64,000 nt of DNA from contig CAIIXF020000003.1 of NCBI GenBank assembly GCA_903813345.2, positions 18,492,931 through 18,556,930 of the forward strand, written 5' to 3'. Origin of the DNA: Owenia fusiformis. Its lineage: Eukaryota > Annelida > Polychaeta > Sabellida > Oweniidae. Positions 45,431 through 57,701 of the stretch are shown here, piece by piece (the first letter of the stretch is position 1; each line of letters opens with the position of its first letter). The notes beneath the pieces are model-generated. The model was given only the letters and a program-made list of their open reading frames with translations. It was not told the DNA's origin and searched no databases. The position numbers and the translations under genes were made by a program.

Positions 45431-47384
45431 AATCTATTTTTGTTATTGAATTAAGTTGATGGTGAGGCGTTAAGTCATATTAAGACTTTCCTTAACCCTA
45501 ATGTCTACAGGGGTGGGAGTCAATCTGACCCCCTCTCGAATTTTTCAAGAATATTTTTTGGTATTTTTTTCACTTTTTGGCGTAAAAACCAAGGTGACTG
45601 GGGGTAGAGGAGTAAAGTTATGATAGTTGGAACGTGAAGCCAATAAAATTGAAATTAATAAAATATTGATTGTTACCTTCTTTCTAATACTCTAGAAAAT
45701 ACAAAAATATGATAATTGCTCTATTTGATAGATAATAATTTAACATATTAATTCTCTTTCCAATATGCTTTATTTCGTGAAAGTCAGGCCTCTATTGACT
45801 GTGTTATGAACTTTTGAAATTTGTAATCTATCTACTCTAGAATCCCTTCCTGAATGAAGTGAATGTTATTTTTAATACTTTTTGAATAAGAAAGTGCTAT
45901 GCATCTTCCTTCCTAAATGGATGAATTAACGTTGAGGGGAACTGGTAAGTCATATTTATAGAATTGGTATCGATATGGCGAACTGAATTTAACATTGTTT
46001 TTCTCTTAAACCAAATATTGAAAACATTCTGTAAAAACACGGTCCTTTGTGCAATAGTCACTGATTGACAACAGTGTAATGCGAAAAGTATTTAAATATA
46101 TTTTTAATAACTGTTTTGTTAACATTTTTGGATTTTAAGTGCAATTGTTTTTGTTCCTTTCTACCAATTCTTGAAAATGATATAAATTTTTTCCGATCCT
46201 TGTTCGAACAAAATAGCATATACGGTATTTTCTTAGACCTCTCAATATTATTGTTACTAGTATACAAAGGAAAATGTGGTTGATTTAACAAAAAGTGTCC
46301 AAAATTAAAACAAAAACCACAAAATAGATAAAAATTAAAGTTTACCTTTTATTTTATTAACTAGATACTTTTTTGAATAAACAAAACTTTCCTCTCTACA
46401 ATTACAATATTGAGAGACCTAAACACGTTGTGTATATGTCGTTTTGTTCCAATGAGGTTCGGAGAGATGTTTCGTTTCATTCCGGACATATGACACCAAG
46501 AACAAAAGAAGTGTCTGATGTGTTTTCTAAAACAATATAGAGAAAAGTATTTATAATCTTTTCAAATTTAACTGTTACCATTTAAAAGAGGATCACTAGA
46601 TGTACGATGTGTAAAATTTTCAGAATTTTTTGATGGCTGGTTTAAGAGAAATATACATGTATGTTCAATTTAGTTCGCCATATCGAGACCAATCCTTTTC
46701 TTTAAGAGCACAGATTGTATATAGTTACACAATCCGAACGTCACTCTATGAGGTATATGTGAAATTTATCTATTGTAGAATCCGTTCATGAATGAAAGAT
46801 ATGCCATGGAAAATATCTTTGGAATAAGTGTGCTGTTTGTCACCCACCATAAAATGGACGAAGTTAGGGAGAGGGGAGTGGGGAATAGTCATATCAAAAT
46901 GTTCCTTTTAGCACAACAAGTATTAAGTTGGACACATCACACTCAGAGGTATTGCTGAATTTTATCAATTATAGAATCCTGCCAAGGGTATTACTATAAA
47001 AAGAATTGCTTAAGAAATATTTTTGGAGTCTTTGAGGGGTATCGGTCTCCCTTTGAATATAACAAGTATTAGAATATTTCTTGGTAGAACAAACAGCATG
47101 CAGTTTCAGAAGTTGAAGTGAAATTAATGAACTGCACAACATGAAATTTACCAATTATATAACATGAATAATTGTAGTGTTTTAGAAATACTTGAGCTCT
47201 GTTCATCATTCATAATGAAGATGAAGTAGTGGGGTAAGTCATACATAGGTGCTATCTATCTACCTTCATTAGTGTAGATGAAGTTAGAAAGAATATATCA
47301 GCATGTTCAGGTTAACAGTTTACAGTTTCACATATTATCCTCAAAGTCACTGGTGAGCTGTAGGATTCTTTCAATGGTAAACAG
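45431..47384. other. No gene seen
   Basis: AT-rich. Degenerate repeated wording (ATGAATGAA, GCACACTC, TATAGAATCC) at 45840-47000 hints at an old tandem family. No coding frame. Confidence 0.4.
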
Positions 47385-48550
47385 TATATAGTCCATGGTA
47401 TGAAATCTCTAGGACGTCTAATAAAGGAGTTGGTAGCACACTATAGCGCAGCGATATTTGACCTTACATTAACATACCTACATATGTCCCCTCATAATTT
47501 TTATTATGACTGTTCAATATACTTCCGGCTTTTAGGCTGAATTATGCCTGCCATTAACAGAGGTAAAAAAATCACCAAAAAATAAAGTCCCAATTTTTCA
47601 CAATTTGGAGTAGCTTACACAATGCAACAGAAAATAATACAAAATGATTTTAAATATATGATTTAGGTTTCTAAGCTATAAGTTTGAGGTTATTTTTCTT
47701 ATCAATACCCAAAAATATGTGGTTAGATATAGCTCAGTTGCTTATAAAACAACCATCAAGACTTGATCGAATTCATGAATAATTGAGAAAAATCGTTATC
47801 ATTATCTTCCTAAAATTTGATTATATCCAGCGGTAAGGTCAAAGAACAAACAGCCATCAGAAAACTTGATGATAGCCACAAGTAACGTCGAGGAAGAATT
47901 TCAATGCGTTCGATTGCATATGACTCGAATTGATTATTAGACATGCCCTTGGAATATATGAACATTCTAATACCTCTGTAACATTTAATTAGATATAAAT
48001 CTTACCTTTTTGTTATTTTATAATGTTTTTTAAAACATGAACAATAATTTGCTATTAGACCCCTTGGGATTATATGGAAAAATTCTGGTAATAAAATGCT
48101 TTAAATGGTAAGAAAACTAATATGTTCCCAATCATAAATTACCTAAATATTCCACATAATTTTGTTGAATCGGCTTGGCTCATATTTGAAAAATCAAACA
48201 AAATCTGAAAAACACACTTGCACAATTGCACTAATTAAACACCGACATCTACGGTAAAATTAAATAGTATATTTTAAAATTATGATAATTTATTTTTGTT
48301 CGTATGCTTAGAATAACGGCCTGTGTCTTATAAAATGTATAAAAGTTCGAATCAAAATATTTACTTTTTTGACCCCTTGTGATGAAAGACGTTTTTCGAC
48401 CCGAAAGCCGGAAGTTTTTTCAGCAAATGGTATTTTAAAAGAATCAAGACATGTACACCTTCATAAATATTGCTTCAAATGTTGCTGCGCTATTGTGTGC
48501 TACGGATCCTTCACATTCGGAAGTCATACCATGGACTAATACTATAGTAC
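47385..48550. mobile_element. Foldback-like element, 1.15 kb
   Basis: TAGTCCATGGTATGA then GGTAGCACACTATAGCGCAGC at the left, inverted at 48478-48545 as GCTGCGCTATTGTGTGCTAC and TCATACCATGGACTA. The interior is AT-rich without a frame. Confidence 0.6.
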
Positions 48551-48769
48551 CCCGGACAGGTTGTATGATGCAGTCGTTTTTTACTCTATATTTGCAATAG
48601 AACAACCATTCTTATTGAAATTTTCAAGATTTATTCTAGAGACAATTTCCAACATGGAAAATAAATATTTTATCAAAATTTCTAATTCTATGATTTTGAC
48701 GAACTTTTTTCAAAAACACTACACTGTCAGTAAAATACAGGTTTTTGTTTGAACAATTGAACTCATTTC

Positions 48770-49415
48770 AGATATTGTCTGGCTATTGAATTTCCGGCCG
48801 CCTAAAGTCTTTCCAGATATATCTGTTGCCATATTAATAATTATGGCTGATCATTGTCATTCACTTAGTCATATTCAATATTAATACAGTGCATTAGGCC
48901 AATAAAAACCTGTTGCTCTGGATCTCGTTTTGTGAAGCGTTCCCTAGATTGAGCTCAGATAGAGGAGGTCAATCTTCTTGTCCACGGACATTAGTTCAAC
49001 CCGGTCACTGTTCAATACTGTCCAAAATGAAGTAAAACATTACGAATCTCCTATTTGAGGTATTCTTGCCATTAGATCCTTCAGAGATGTTATTACAGCT
49101 GTGTCAAATTTTATCATGAAATTGTCAGGGAGACCTGAAATTTTAAAAGCATGGTACAATTTACGTGCCACGGGCTTGCATGCTGAGTGACGGTGGCGGA
49201 AAAACCCAGTGGAGAAAAAGGTGCGTTTTCAGAGAAAACGTGACCCAGAGTGACAAGTTTTTCAATGGCCTAATGCACTGTAATAATATCAGGCCTCTTG
49301 AATATAACAATGAAAAATGAATAACAATAATCAGCCATAATTAATATGGCATCAAATACATCTGGAAAGACTTTAGGCTGTCAAAAATTCAATAGCTAGA
49401 CAATTTTTGAAATGA
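48770..49415. mobile_element. Foldback-like element, 0.65 kb
   Basis: Arms 48775-48903 and 49264-49412 are inverse copies (GCCTAAAGTCTTTCCAGATA, CATTAGGCCAAT). The interior of about 360 bp has no coding frame. Confidence 0.65.
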
Positions 49416-50325
49416 CGTTAAAAGTTTAATTGGAAGGAATGCTATGTAAGGAATGCTATGTAAATAAGTGATTGGTGTCCATTGCCTCATGTTAATGGAT
49501 AATAACAAGGGGGATAAAGAATTTCTTAAAGTACCATAAATACGTAGTCATGGAAAATGTTGTTACGCCTGCCTCACAACATATCATGCTTTGGAGTGTC
49601 AACGTTGACTGTTCCTCAAAGGGTAATTAATGTGTATCTGGATGCTTCTCATGTGATAAGGCATTATTGGCTTGTAAATTATTCTAGCTCTGAAGGTAAT
49701 GATATATATATGCACCTTCCTCGAAGCATGGACTAGAGGATAGATGTCCATGTTCCAAGGTAGTCTCTGTACTTTAGCTTTGCGCCACCTGTGAAGTCAC
49801 TTATTATGTATTCGATATTCATTTATAGTTTTATACCCTTGTGTATCTCCTTCTGTATTAGATAGTGCTACTTTCGAAATAACGGATAATATACTGCAAA
49901 AATAAAATACCACAGAAAATACAAAAATTGGGAAGTAAAGCTTTATCTCCCCAATAACACCAAATGGGAAGATCTATATAAACATGCAAATAATTACAAA
50001 GTCGATTGCTTTAAAATGGTGTATTATGAGCCGTGTACCATTTTGTGCATTAGTCAACCCCTTTTTAGCACATAATTTGAGATATTTGCAGGCCTAATTT
50101 CATTTATCTATGTAAATAGAAGACTAAACACCAACAATAACTGACATTAACGGACGATATCAAGCTGAATCTTCCAATGCAAAACAACATAACAGAGAAA
50201 AAGTACAAGAAGAGAGTTGGAAACTTAAAAAACAGTTTGCATAGCCTTTTACTTATCTATTAGATTATAATAACAATTATCAATATTGTACTTTATTAAT
50301 TTTTTGGGGAATACTTCCTCTAACA
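49416..50325. other. No gene seen
   Basis: AT-rich with no coding frame, no inverted repeat and no splice-linked segment visible. Confidence 0.4.
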
Positions 50326-50465
50326 GGGTGGTCCCAAAAATGGGACACTCGTATTTCAAAAATGAATATTGATTTTATTGATGAAAACATATCATATTAT
50401 ATATCAGTGGATGGAGAATTTAATTATTTTTAATTTGGTACATCATAAGTTTAATTTCATAATAA
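50326..50465 (+). repeat. Mariner-type terminus and inverted-repeat arm
   Basis: CAGGGTGGTCCCAAAAATGG looks like a mariner end. The following 90 bases (TTATTGATGAAAACATAT, CAGTGGATGGAGAATTTAAT) recur inverted at 56020-56117, on the far side of the LINE nest. Confidence 0.5.
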
Positions 50466-50641
50466 TACCTGTCAACCAGCGTCTATAATTCAAATGACGT
50501 CATTTTCGTTTCAAAACGGTTTTCAAAAACATGTTAACATAAACAGATGTTCAATATGTCCACCATTTTGATCAATTATAGCCCTCAATCTTGGCATAAA
50601 CTGGTCGAGGCGTATGGAGGCCGCAAGGCGAGCGTAGTTTT

Positions 50642-51055
50642 AAGGGACCGAATAGCTGACGGAAAACTCAATCAATTGGGCAATACTATTAATAATGAGG
50701 TAACCGACCTTGATGAATGGCTTTGTGCTAACAAACAGTCATTACACCTTGATAAAACAAAACTAATGTTAATTCACCAAAAAAAGATTAGATGGAAACA
50801 ATATTAATTATACTCCAAAGCTCCAAAGAAAAGTTAATATTGTAAAAATTTGCTGTATCAACTTTCTTGGAGTAATTATTGATAATAAACTATCGTGGAA
50901 ACAGCATATTATTGAATTAAAACAGAAACTGGCCAAGGCAATAGGTATGATATCTAAAATGTTTCTAAGCTTAATCTTAATGCACTTAAGTCCATATATT
51001 TCTCACTCATCTATAGTCATATCAATTATTGCTCAATTACCTGGTGTTATGCCAC
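50642..51055 (+). mobile_element. LINE fragment (RT palm/thumb), frameshifted
   Basis: The frame encodes VTDLDEWLCANKQSLHLDKTKLMLI. After a shift it gives INFLGVIIDNKLSWKQHI, LAKAIGMISKM and YSHINYC. This is the classic segment after the YADD motif in CR1/jockey-type elements. It is cut at 51056 by the ACACCCC element. Confidence 0.75.
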
Positions 51056-51057
51056 TA

Positions 51058-51549
51058 ACACCCCAGTCACATTTCCTACGGCGACCTTGCGGTCTATCAT
51101 TTCTGCGGCCAGCAACATTTCTACGCTCGCCGTGGAATTTCTGCGCTCTCATACTTTTGCAGTCACATTTCCCACGGCAGCCGCACGGTGAATTTTTAAT
51201 TTCTATTGATAAATAATAGTTTTTTCATTTTATTTACATCAGAACAATTTATAAATGTTATTCAAAGTGCTAGGATGTAATATCAAATGAAAAGTGATCG
51301 TGAAACATTGACAAATAATGATTCAATCTTGTTGAGCCAGTTGATTTCTACGGGGACTTCAGAAATGAACAAATATTATAACTCTGAGTTATAATTTCTA
51401 CGCCTTCCCTGCGGCCTGTAAAAATCTGCATACGCCGTATGGAGGCCGCAAGGCGAGCGTAGTTTTTCTACGCTCGCCGCTGAAATTCACCGATTTAATT
51501 GTTCTGCGGTCGACTTGTGGCCGCCGTGCGACAAATGTGACTGGGGTGT
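51058..51549. mobile_element. ACACCCC-TIR element, copy 2 (492 bp), TA duplication
   Basis: Ends ACACCCCAGTCACATTTC and inverse with TA on both sides. It is inserted into the LINE fragment at 50642. A segment matching its interior repeats at 51552-51775, and a 34-bp piece occurs at 50608-50641. Confidence 0.82.
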
Positions 51550-51551
51550 TA

Positions 51552-51775
51552 ATAATACTTTTTTCATTTTCGATTTACATCTGGACAATTTATAAATGTT
51601 ATTCATAGTGCTAGGATGTAATATCAAATGTAAAGTGATCGTGAAACATTGACAAATAATGATTCAATCTTGTTGAGCCAGTTGATTTCTACGGGGACCT
51701 CAGAAATGAAGAAATATTATCACTCTGAGTTATAATTTCTACGGCGACCCTGCGGCCTGTTAAAAACTGGATACA
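51552..51775 (+). repeat. Duplicated interior of the ACACCCC element
   Basis: GCTAGGATGTAATATCAAAT, GTGAAACATTGACAAATAAT and GTTGATTTCTACGGGGAC recur in the order seen at 51207-51420. It directly follows copy 2, as if by tandem duplication or a second truncated insertion. Confidence 0.7.
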
Positions 51776-51882
51776 GGTAAACAGCCAGATGCATGACAGA
51801 AATACTAGATTTTTTGACTTGGTCGCAAATTATATTGAATATTTCCAAATTAATGTATCTATAAAACCCATTGTCATATCGT

Positions 51883-52546
51883 ACAGCACCGGGCTATGCG
51901 ATCTTTTTTAGGAGTTGTAAAAAATACTGCAATTCCAGCCTTATACGGGGAAATGGAGTGGACCCCACCGAGCTTTCGCCACCACGTTGAGATGGTCCGA
52001 ATTTTTATACGACTATGTAGAATGCCAGTTACGCGTTTAACAAGGCGAATATTTGACTGGGACTACGAACATGACATTAATGGAACATGGTGCAGTGAAG
52101 TCAAGCACATCTTAGAGGACGCTGATCTTCGCTATGTTTACGACGAGACACGATTTATCCCTCAAACAAGGGTGCGACCGATTTTACACAATGTGAGGAA
52201 TAGTGAACTTTCTAAATTTAAGACGCAGTGGAAACAAGATATAATCACTATGCCTAAGCTGAGAACATATTGTATACTAAAACAAGACTATGGATGTACT
52301 GATTATGTGAAAATGAAACTGACCTCAAAGATCAATGATGGCAAAACTGAGGTCGGGCACATTTCCTATACGGATAGAAACAGGACGTTATCGGGGAATT
52401 CCTCTTGAGGAAAGATACTGTCAAGCCTGTAAATCCCAAGATTTGAATCTGAGTTACATTTTATGTTAAAATACAAAACATATAATGATGAAAGACAATC
52501 ATTTTTTACCAAAATAAAACACCATATTCCTGATTTTGATTTTACA
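51883..52546 (+). mobile_element. LINE 3' coding fragment of a third lineage
   Basis: QHRAMRSFLGV, then GEMEWTPPSFRHHVEMVR, RLTRRIFDWDYE, WCSEVKHIL and PKLRTYCILK form the post-RT region of widespread invertebrate LINEs. A one-base shift near 52370 restores the RIETGRYRGIPLEERYC knuckle. It abuts the oppositely oriented LINE at 52548. Confidence 0.72.
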
Positions 52547-52547
52547 G

Positions 52548-54840
52548 ACACTAGCATTAACACTTTTGTGGCTGATGTTCCATGCATGGCACCTGAACAA
52601 ATAAGTGCAGCTTTATAGTAAAGGCGGTCTAAAAGTTGTAGTTTTGTCAAATTTGCACATCCGTAAAGAATGTCACAATAATCAAAGAGTGGCAAAATAA
52701 AAGACTTAAAAATTGTTTCAAGGTGTTTTCCACTTATTTTCTTACTGAAGACTTTTAACGGATTTATGAGTTTATCTATTCTTGCTACAAGTTCAGTAAT
52801 GTGATAGTCAAAAGTGAAATTTTTGTCCAAAATCAAGCCCAAGTGCGTGTGATTGTTTACTCTTGGTAACTTGTCATTACCAAGGGAAAGATCTGGGGTC
52901 AAAATCTCGCGCTTTCTTGGATTAAAAAAGTCATATCTTTACTTTTACTAGCTTTGAAGTTCAATTTCCATGTATTTGACCATAAGAGAATTTTATTTAG
53001 ATCCTCTTGTAATTCATTATTCTTAGCAGCTGCTGTTTCAGCTGTGAAGGATTGGTAAAGTGACGTGTCGTCTGCATATATAAAACATTTGGTATTTAAG
53101 TTATCAGGTAGATCATTGATATAAATAGACTAGATGCGAGTAGAAATAATCTTAATTTACGTCATTTTATATTCAAAATTCGGTCAAAGTGATCTCATAT
53201 TTGAAATCTGCATGTAAAAGTACATCTAAAAATATGGTTTCGAAAATTGTCTATCAACTTTGAAAATTTAATTTTTCTTGAAAATGTGACTTCTTGTTCG
53301 GGTTGATTCCCCATAGACCCCATGTTACAAAATCACAAAAAGTTAATTATCTTGTCTTGTAATGGACAGATAACATTTTCTTTCACTGGACATATTTTAA
53401 TTTGCATAACTATTAGATACATAAGGGTAATATGAAAATTGAACCACGCAAATAGATGTAATTTAAGTTAAAGGGAACTTTCTACTATACTCGCCATGCT
53501 ATCTGACCCGAACGAGCCACCTGGTGGTGAATCTGGTAACTACCCACTCGCATCTGCGTTATTAGGAACAGGATGGGGCCTAATATGGAGCCTTGAGGTA
53601 CTCCTGCGTTTATATGATTCATCTCAGATAGTTCAGACTCTTGGCCATCCAATACAACTTTTACTTGTCTATTTGATAGGTAAGATTTCATTAATTCGAT
53701 GATGTTATGACCAAAAACATACATTTTCAGTTTTTTTAATAGTAGCCCATGGGGCATTGAATCAAAGGTGGCCGAAATGTCAAGATAAATCCCCCTTACA
53801 TTGGCCCCGTTTTCAATTTCATTAGTTATGACATCAATTATACTTAAAAGCTGTGCCTGGGTGCTGTGACCTGGCAAAAATCCACTTTGGAGGTTATAAA
53901 ATAAATTGTTCACAATGAGATGGTCAAAAAGTCTTTTGAAGATTACGTGTTCTGCAACTTTAGATATACAGCTAAGGAGAGTGATAGGTCTATAATTTTT
54001 TACATCTGTTTTGTCTTTACTTTTGTGAATTGCTACAACGTGGCCTACCTTCCAAGAATGGGGGTATTTATTAAGAATGAACATTTTGTTTGATAATTTT
54101 GATAATATCGGTGAAAGTGATGGTGCTGCCATTTTAAGCATTCTATTGCTTAACATGTCAGGGCCAGTTGCTTTATTTGTGTCTAACCCAAGTAAAATGC
54201 TATAAACCTCTCTATCATTAGTAGAGAGTAGGTCAAAAGATTAATCAGTTCTTGGAGTAAAAGTTTCATTTCCTTCTTGATAATTTATATGATATTTGTC
54301 AGTGAAATGAGACAGTAGCAAGTTTGCTTTGTCATGGCTATCAGTGTAACTGTTACCTCTAGCATCACAAAGAAGTGGTATTTTACTTTTTTTTGATTTT
54401 CCCAAAAGCCTACTTACAATTGACTAGTATCCTTTGCTTCCATATCTCTGACTACTTAATTTATAGTACAGCCTTGATTCCATTGCCTCTTTGGCCTCAC
54501 GAATAGCATCATTAACAAGATTACATTGATCAGTATATTTTTTAAAGTATTTGTCATCATGTGTTTTCCTGTACTTACGATGTAATTTAGTTTTTTTATT
54601 TATCAAGGTTTTGATATCGCTTGTAAACCATGGCTTATCCGTAGGTTTAATTTCAATATCAGAGTTTGGAATAAGATCTGTAAAAATTGCAAGTAACCCT
54701 CTAGAAAAATTGCTAAATATGTCATCTAAATCATTACTACTATCTATCAAGTGATCAAAGTCTGCTGCTCGAACTGAATTGTTCATTATACTTATATCTG
54801 CTTGGTCATATTTCCAAATTTTTCTTGAGAATCCGAAAAT
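52548..54840 (-). mobile_element. Decayed LINE, split by a small DNA element
   Basis: Reading right to left: a pre-RT segment (54786-54424; PWFTSDIKTLINKKTKLHRKYRK), in-frame stops near 54424 and 54240, the RT finger and palm (54156-53560; KNYRPITLL, DISATFDSMPH, GVPQGSILGPILF), and the YADDTSLY block plus thumb (53125-52550). The last ends at CSGAMHGTSATKV, where the fragment is cut off. A 424-bp element (53132-53555) interrupts the sequence between FLI and YINDLP. It is the same lineage type as the LINE at 9907, judged by the thumb region. Confidence 0.85.
53132..53555. mobile_element. AGATGCGAGTAG element inside a LINE
   Basis: 424 bp inserted between the codons for FLI and YINDLP of the RT core of the LINE at 52548-54840. 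This marks both ends of the element unambiguously and orders the two insertions in time. Confidence 0.88.
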
Positions 54841-55007
54841 TGCATCAATTACATCGAACTATATATCAAATATTTTCCACATTAGAAATGATTATGTATA
54901 ATGCTTATCTAAAGTTACCCATAAGCCTTTGAAGGCTGGGTGCACGCTCGTTTGTATTGATTGTATATGTATATGTGAAAATGTGCACGAGACACTGAAA
55001 TAAACAA

Positions 55008-55110
55008 ATACTTACTTACTTATTTACTTATTTACTTATTTACTTATTTACTTACTTATTTACTTATTTACTTATTTACTTACTTACTTACTTACTCACT
55101 TATTTACTAA
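55008..55110 (+). repeat. (TTAC)n/(TTAT)n microsatellite
   Basis: About 100 bases of TTAC and TTAT units directly after ACTGAAATAAACAAATAC. This arrangement fits the short-repeat 3' tail of a LINE or SINE. Confidence 0.85.
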
Positions 55111-55149
55111 ATGATTTGGTTGACGAAAGTTAAATATAATTCAAAAATA

Positions 55150-55260
55150 AGAAATCAATCATGCGCCAAAACCAGACACTCTGGAATAATCTGCCGGCTG
55201 CCATTAGAAAACTCAATTCTTCATGATGCAAACTTAGAAATGATTTTAAAAAGTATATAG
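55150..55260 (+). mobile_element. LINE C-terminal fragment
   Basis: The frame RQNQTLWNNLPAAIRKLNS then FKKYI matches the usual carboxyl end of CR1/jockey RT proteins. It may be the detached 3' end of the fragment at 50642-51055, split by later insertions. Confidence 0.55.
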
Positions 55261-56019
55261 TTGTAATATGCACTTTTTGTCTGTAGGTATCACTAGAACT
55301 ACTTTTGATTTTATGTATTCAAGATTTAATTTTGATATTTTTAATGCATCATTGTATTGACTTAACTGAATGTATCAAGCAACATTTAAAGGGGCGCGAG
55401 TTGTTTGTAGAATGAATTGGGGGAGTTTTTTCATGCATTTCGCTTGTGTTTTTCATCTTAAAAACAGGAATACATTTTAAAACGTTTTATTGACTATAAG
55501 ATTGCACCATAAAACCCCAAAAATTATTTCTCATTTTCAAGGATTATCCATTGATTAACACATTTTTCAAACTTCAGAGGGCTGGGAATCATTTTGCTCG
55601 ACGCTTTTGAATAATATAAATGCTGTTTTAAATAAGTTTCATGTATGCCAATAATTTCTCAAATTGTGTAAACTGCACCAATTCTTTAATCCCTAGAATA
55701 TTCTCTTGGAGGAATTTCCCATGTTAATCCATTGGTGGGGTTCCAAGCAGATTTTGAGATAACAGGAAGGTTAATCTTATAATATACACTTCATTGGGTT
55801 GCGATATAAATGAAAGCGGGGGAGGGGTCGCTAATATTTTTTATGAAAAATTAAAAATATTACCATCATTAAAACTATAGAGTATACAAAAGAGGTTAAA
55901 TAAATCTACAATACGTAAAAATATGATCTTTTATGACGACATCGATAACGTCGAAATATGCAGATGAATTTGATTCTCCAAACCGAAAATCGTCTTGGGT
56001 TCGTCAAACCGAAAATCGT

Positions 56020-56117
56020 CCTTTGAACTTATGATATACCAAATTCTGGCCTGAAGATAATTAAATTCCCTATCCACTGGTATATGATATTATATGTTTT
56101 CATCAATAAAATCATGG
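56020..56117 (-). repeat. Inverted-repeat arm right of the LINE nest
   Basis: Inverse of 50369-50460, about 85 percent alike by eye. It may be the other end of one DNA transposon that later absorbed the LINEs, or an independent copy. Confidence 0.45.
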
Positions 56118-56399
56118 GACACTAATGCCAATGGCCTTGGCCCATTTTCGGACATTGTGTAATGATAGCATTAAAGTCCTGACTATTTAATAAAGGAAAA
56201 AACCATTTGTTCCTTTTATTTCAGTCAAAAAATAGAAAAAGACCATTGTAAACTGTAATTTTAGAAATGATTTCCTTTATTTCAGATAGACAATTAGTAA
56301 ATTGCATAACAACATTTATTTTATATTTGTACACCAGTGTTAATATTTGAGTTATTGCTGCCAATAAAAGCTAAAAATATATCAAAAAGTTGATGTGTC

Positions 56400-56935
56400 A
56401 GTTATAGAAATTTCTATTTAAGAGAAATGGCTGCATGTATAGAAATGTCTATAGCTGATCGGAAATTGTCCGTATAGAAATTTCTATACAAAACAAGCTA
56501 CCCATTCGTATAGAAATTTCTAAAGTCTAGAAATGTATGCATGTAGAGAAATGTCTAAAGTAATTGTACATGTTCGTATAGAAATTTCTATACGAGGCAA
56601 GCTGACAATGTATAAAGAAATATCTTTACTACGGGAGTGATTCACTGTAACTTTAGGATTTCTATCATATAGAAATTTCTATACGAGTCAAGTCAACAAT
56701 GTATGTAGAGATATCTATATTAGGGAAATGTCAGCCTGTATAGAAATTTCTATAGCATACCCGATAACTGTCCGTATAGAAATTTCTATACGAGGCAAGT
56801 CAACAATGTATATAGATATCTATATTAGGGAAATGTCAACCTGTATAGAAATTTCTATAGCATACTCGATGAATATTCGTATAGAAATTTCTATACGAGG
56901 CAAGCTCACAGTGTATATAGAATGTTACAATATTT
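56400..56935. repeat. Array of TAGAAATTTCTA palindromes
   Basis: Nine exact copies of TAGAAATTTCTA and several near copies occur in 540 bases. Part of the array has a unit of about 105 bp with three palindromes (56700-56900). Each core AGAAATTTCT contains GAAnnTTC. It lies downstream of the ParB-like gene's stop. Confidence 0.85.
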
Positions 56936-57009
56936 CTATGTTAAACAGCAAAACCGTCTGTTTATAAATGTCTTGGAATTTACAAATTGTTTATAAACCA
57001 TTTTCAAAT

Positions 57010-57165
57010 ACATATTTTCTTGGGTATGGCCAGACATTAGGCAACTACCTCACCAAATATACATTGGGATAGTCAGGCATAAGGCAAGCGAGGCAACTAC
57101 CTCACCAAATATACACTGGCATGTAGCCAGGCAAGAGGCAGGGCGAGGCAAGTACCTCGCCAAAA
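57010..57165 (+). repeat. Three-unit ~53-bp tandem repeat
   Basis: Units contain GAGGCAACTACCTCACCAAA or variants, each with a CCAGGCA-type segment. They sit between the palindrome array and the polyadenylation region of the ParB-like gene. Confidence 0.7.
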
Positions 57166-57398
57166 ATTACAGAAAACATCAATTCAGACAATGTATTTAA
57201 AATGTAAAAATTAAGTATTATAAAAATGACTACATAAATCAAGAGTAAATTATTTCGAGTTCACCGTTTATCTGGTAAGAACATTGTAAAGTAACTGTTT
57301 CATTAGGCCGTTTAGGCACAATTCTCTTTTGAGAAGATTGTGAGAGGGTGCCAAATATTTTATTTGTGATTTAAAATTTGGCGAGAGGTTCAAAGACA

Positions 57399-57701
57399 TT
57401 AAAATTGTGCTACAAGAGACGAGAGGTATGATAACACTTGTTCTTCACTTTCTTTTAAAAGAATAACCAAGTTGTTCTTTGGAGCATCGAGGTATCTATC
57501 TTGTACGACAAAATAATGATTATCGGGTATTTCCTCACCAATCTTGGCGTAATCCCCTCTATTAATTACTCTCATTTTGTTTGTTATCCTCATAAGACTG
57601 TTAAAATTACTGATAGTTGAAAGTGCCTGCTTGCAATAAAATACTGTATCACGTTCCTTTACTCCAAGAAAGACTTCGCTCTGCCACCTAGCACAGATGA
57701 C
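57399..57701 (-). CDS. ParB-like gene, last exon
   Basis: The acceptor ATTTATAG precedes 57701; 100 codons and TAA. The block VICARWQSEVFLGVKERDTV to LSYLSSLVAQF looks like a compact folded domain with alternating strands and a closing helix. No family is recognised. Confidence 0.78.
   Translation of the reverse strand, partial: VICARWQSEVFLGVKERDTVFYCKQALSTISNFNSLMRITNKMRVINRGDYAKIGEEIPDNHYFVVQDRYLDAPKNNLVILLKESEEQVLSYLSSLVAQF

Noticed and set aside
50547-50807. Frame of 86 codons as an independent gene
   Set aside because: Its second half is a LINE RT segment and its middle is a piece of the ACACCCC element; the start is chance.
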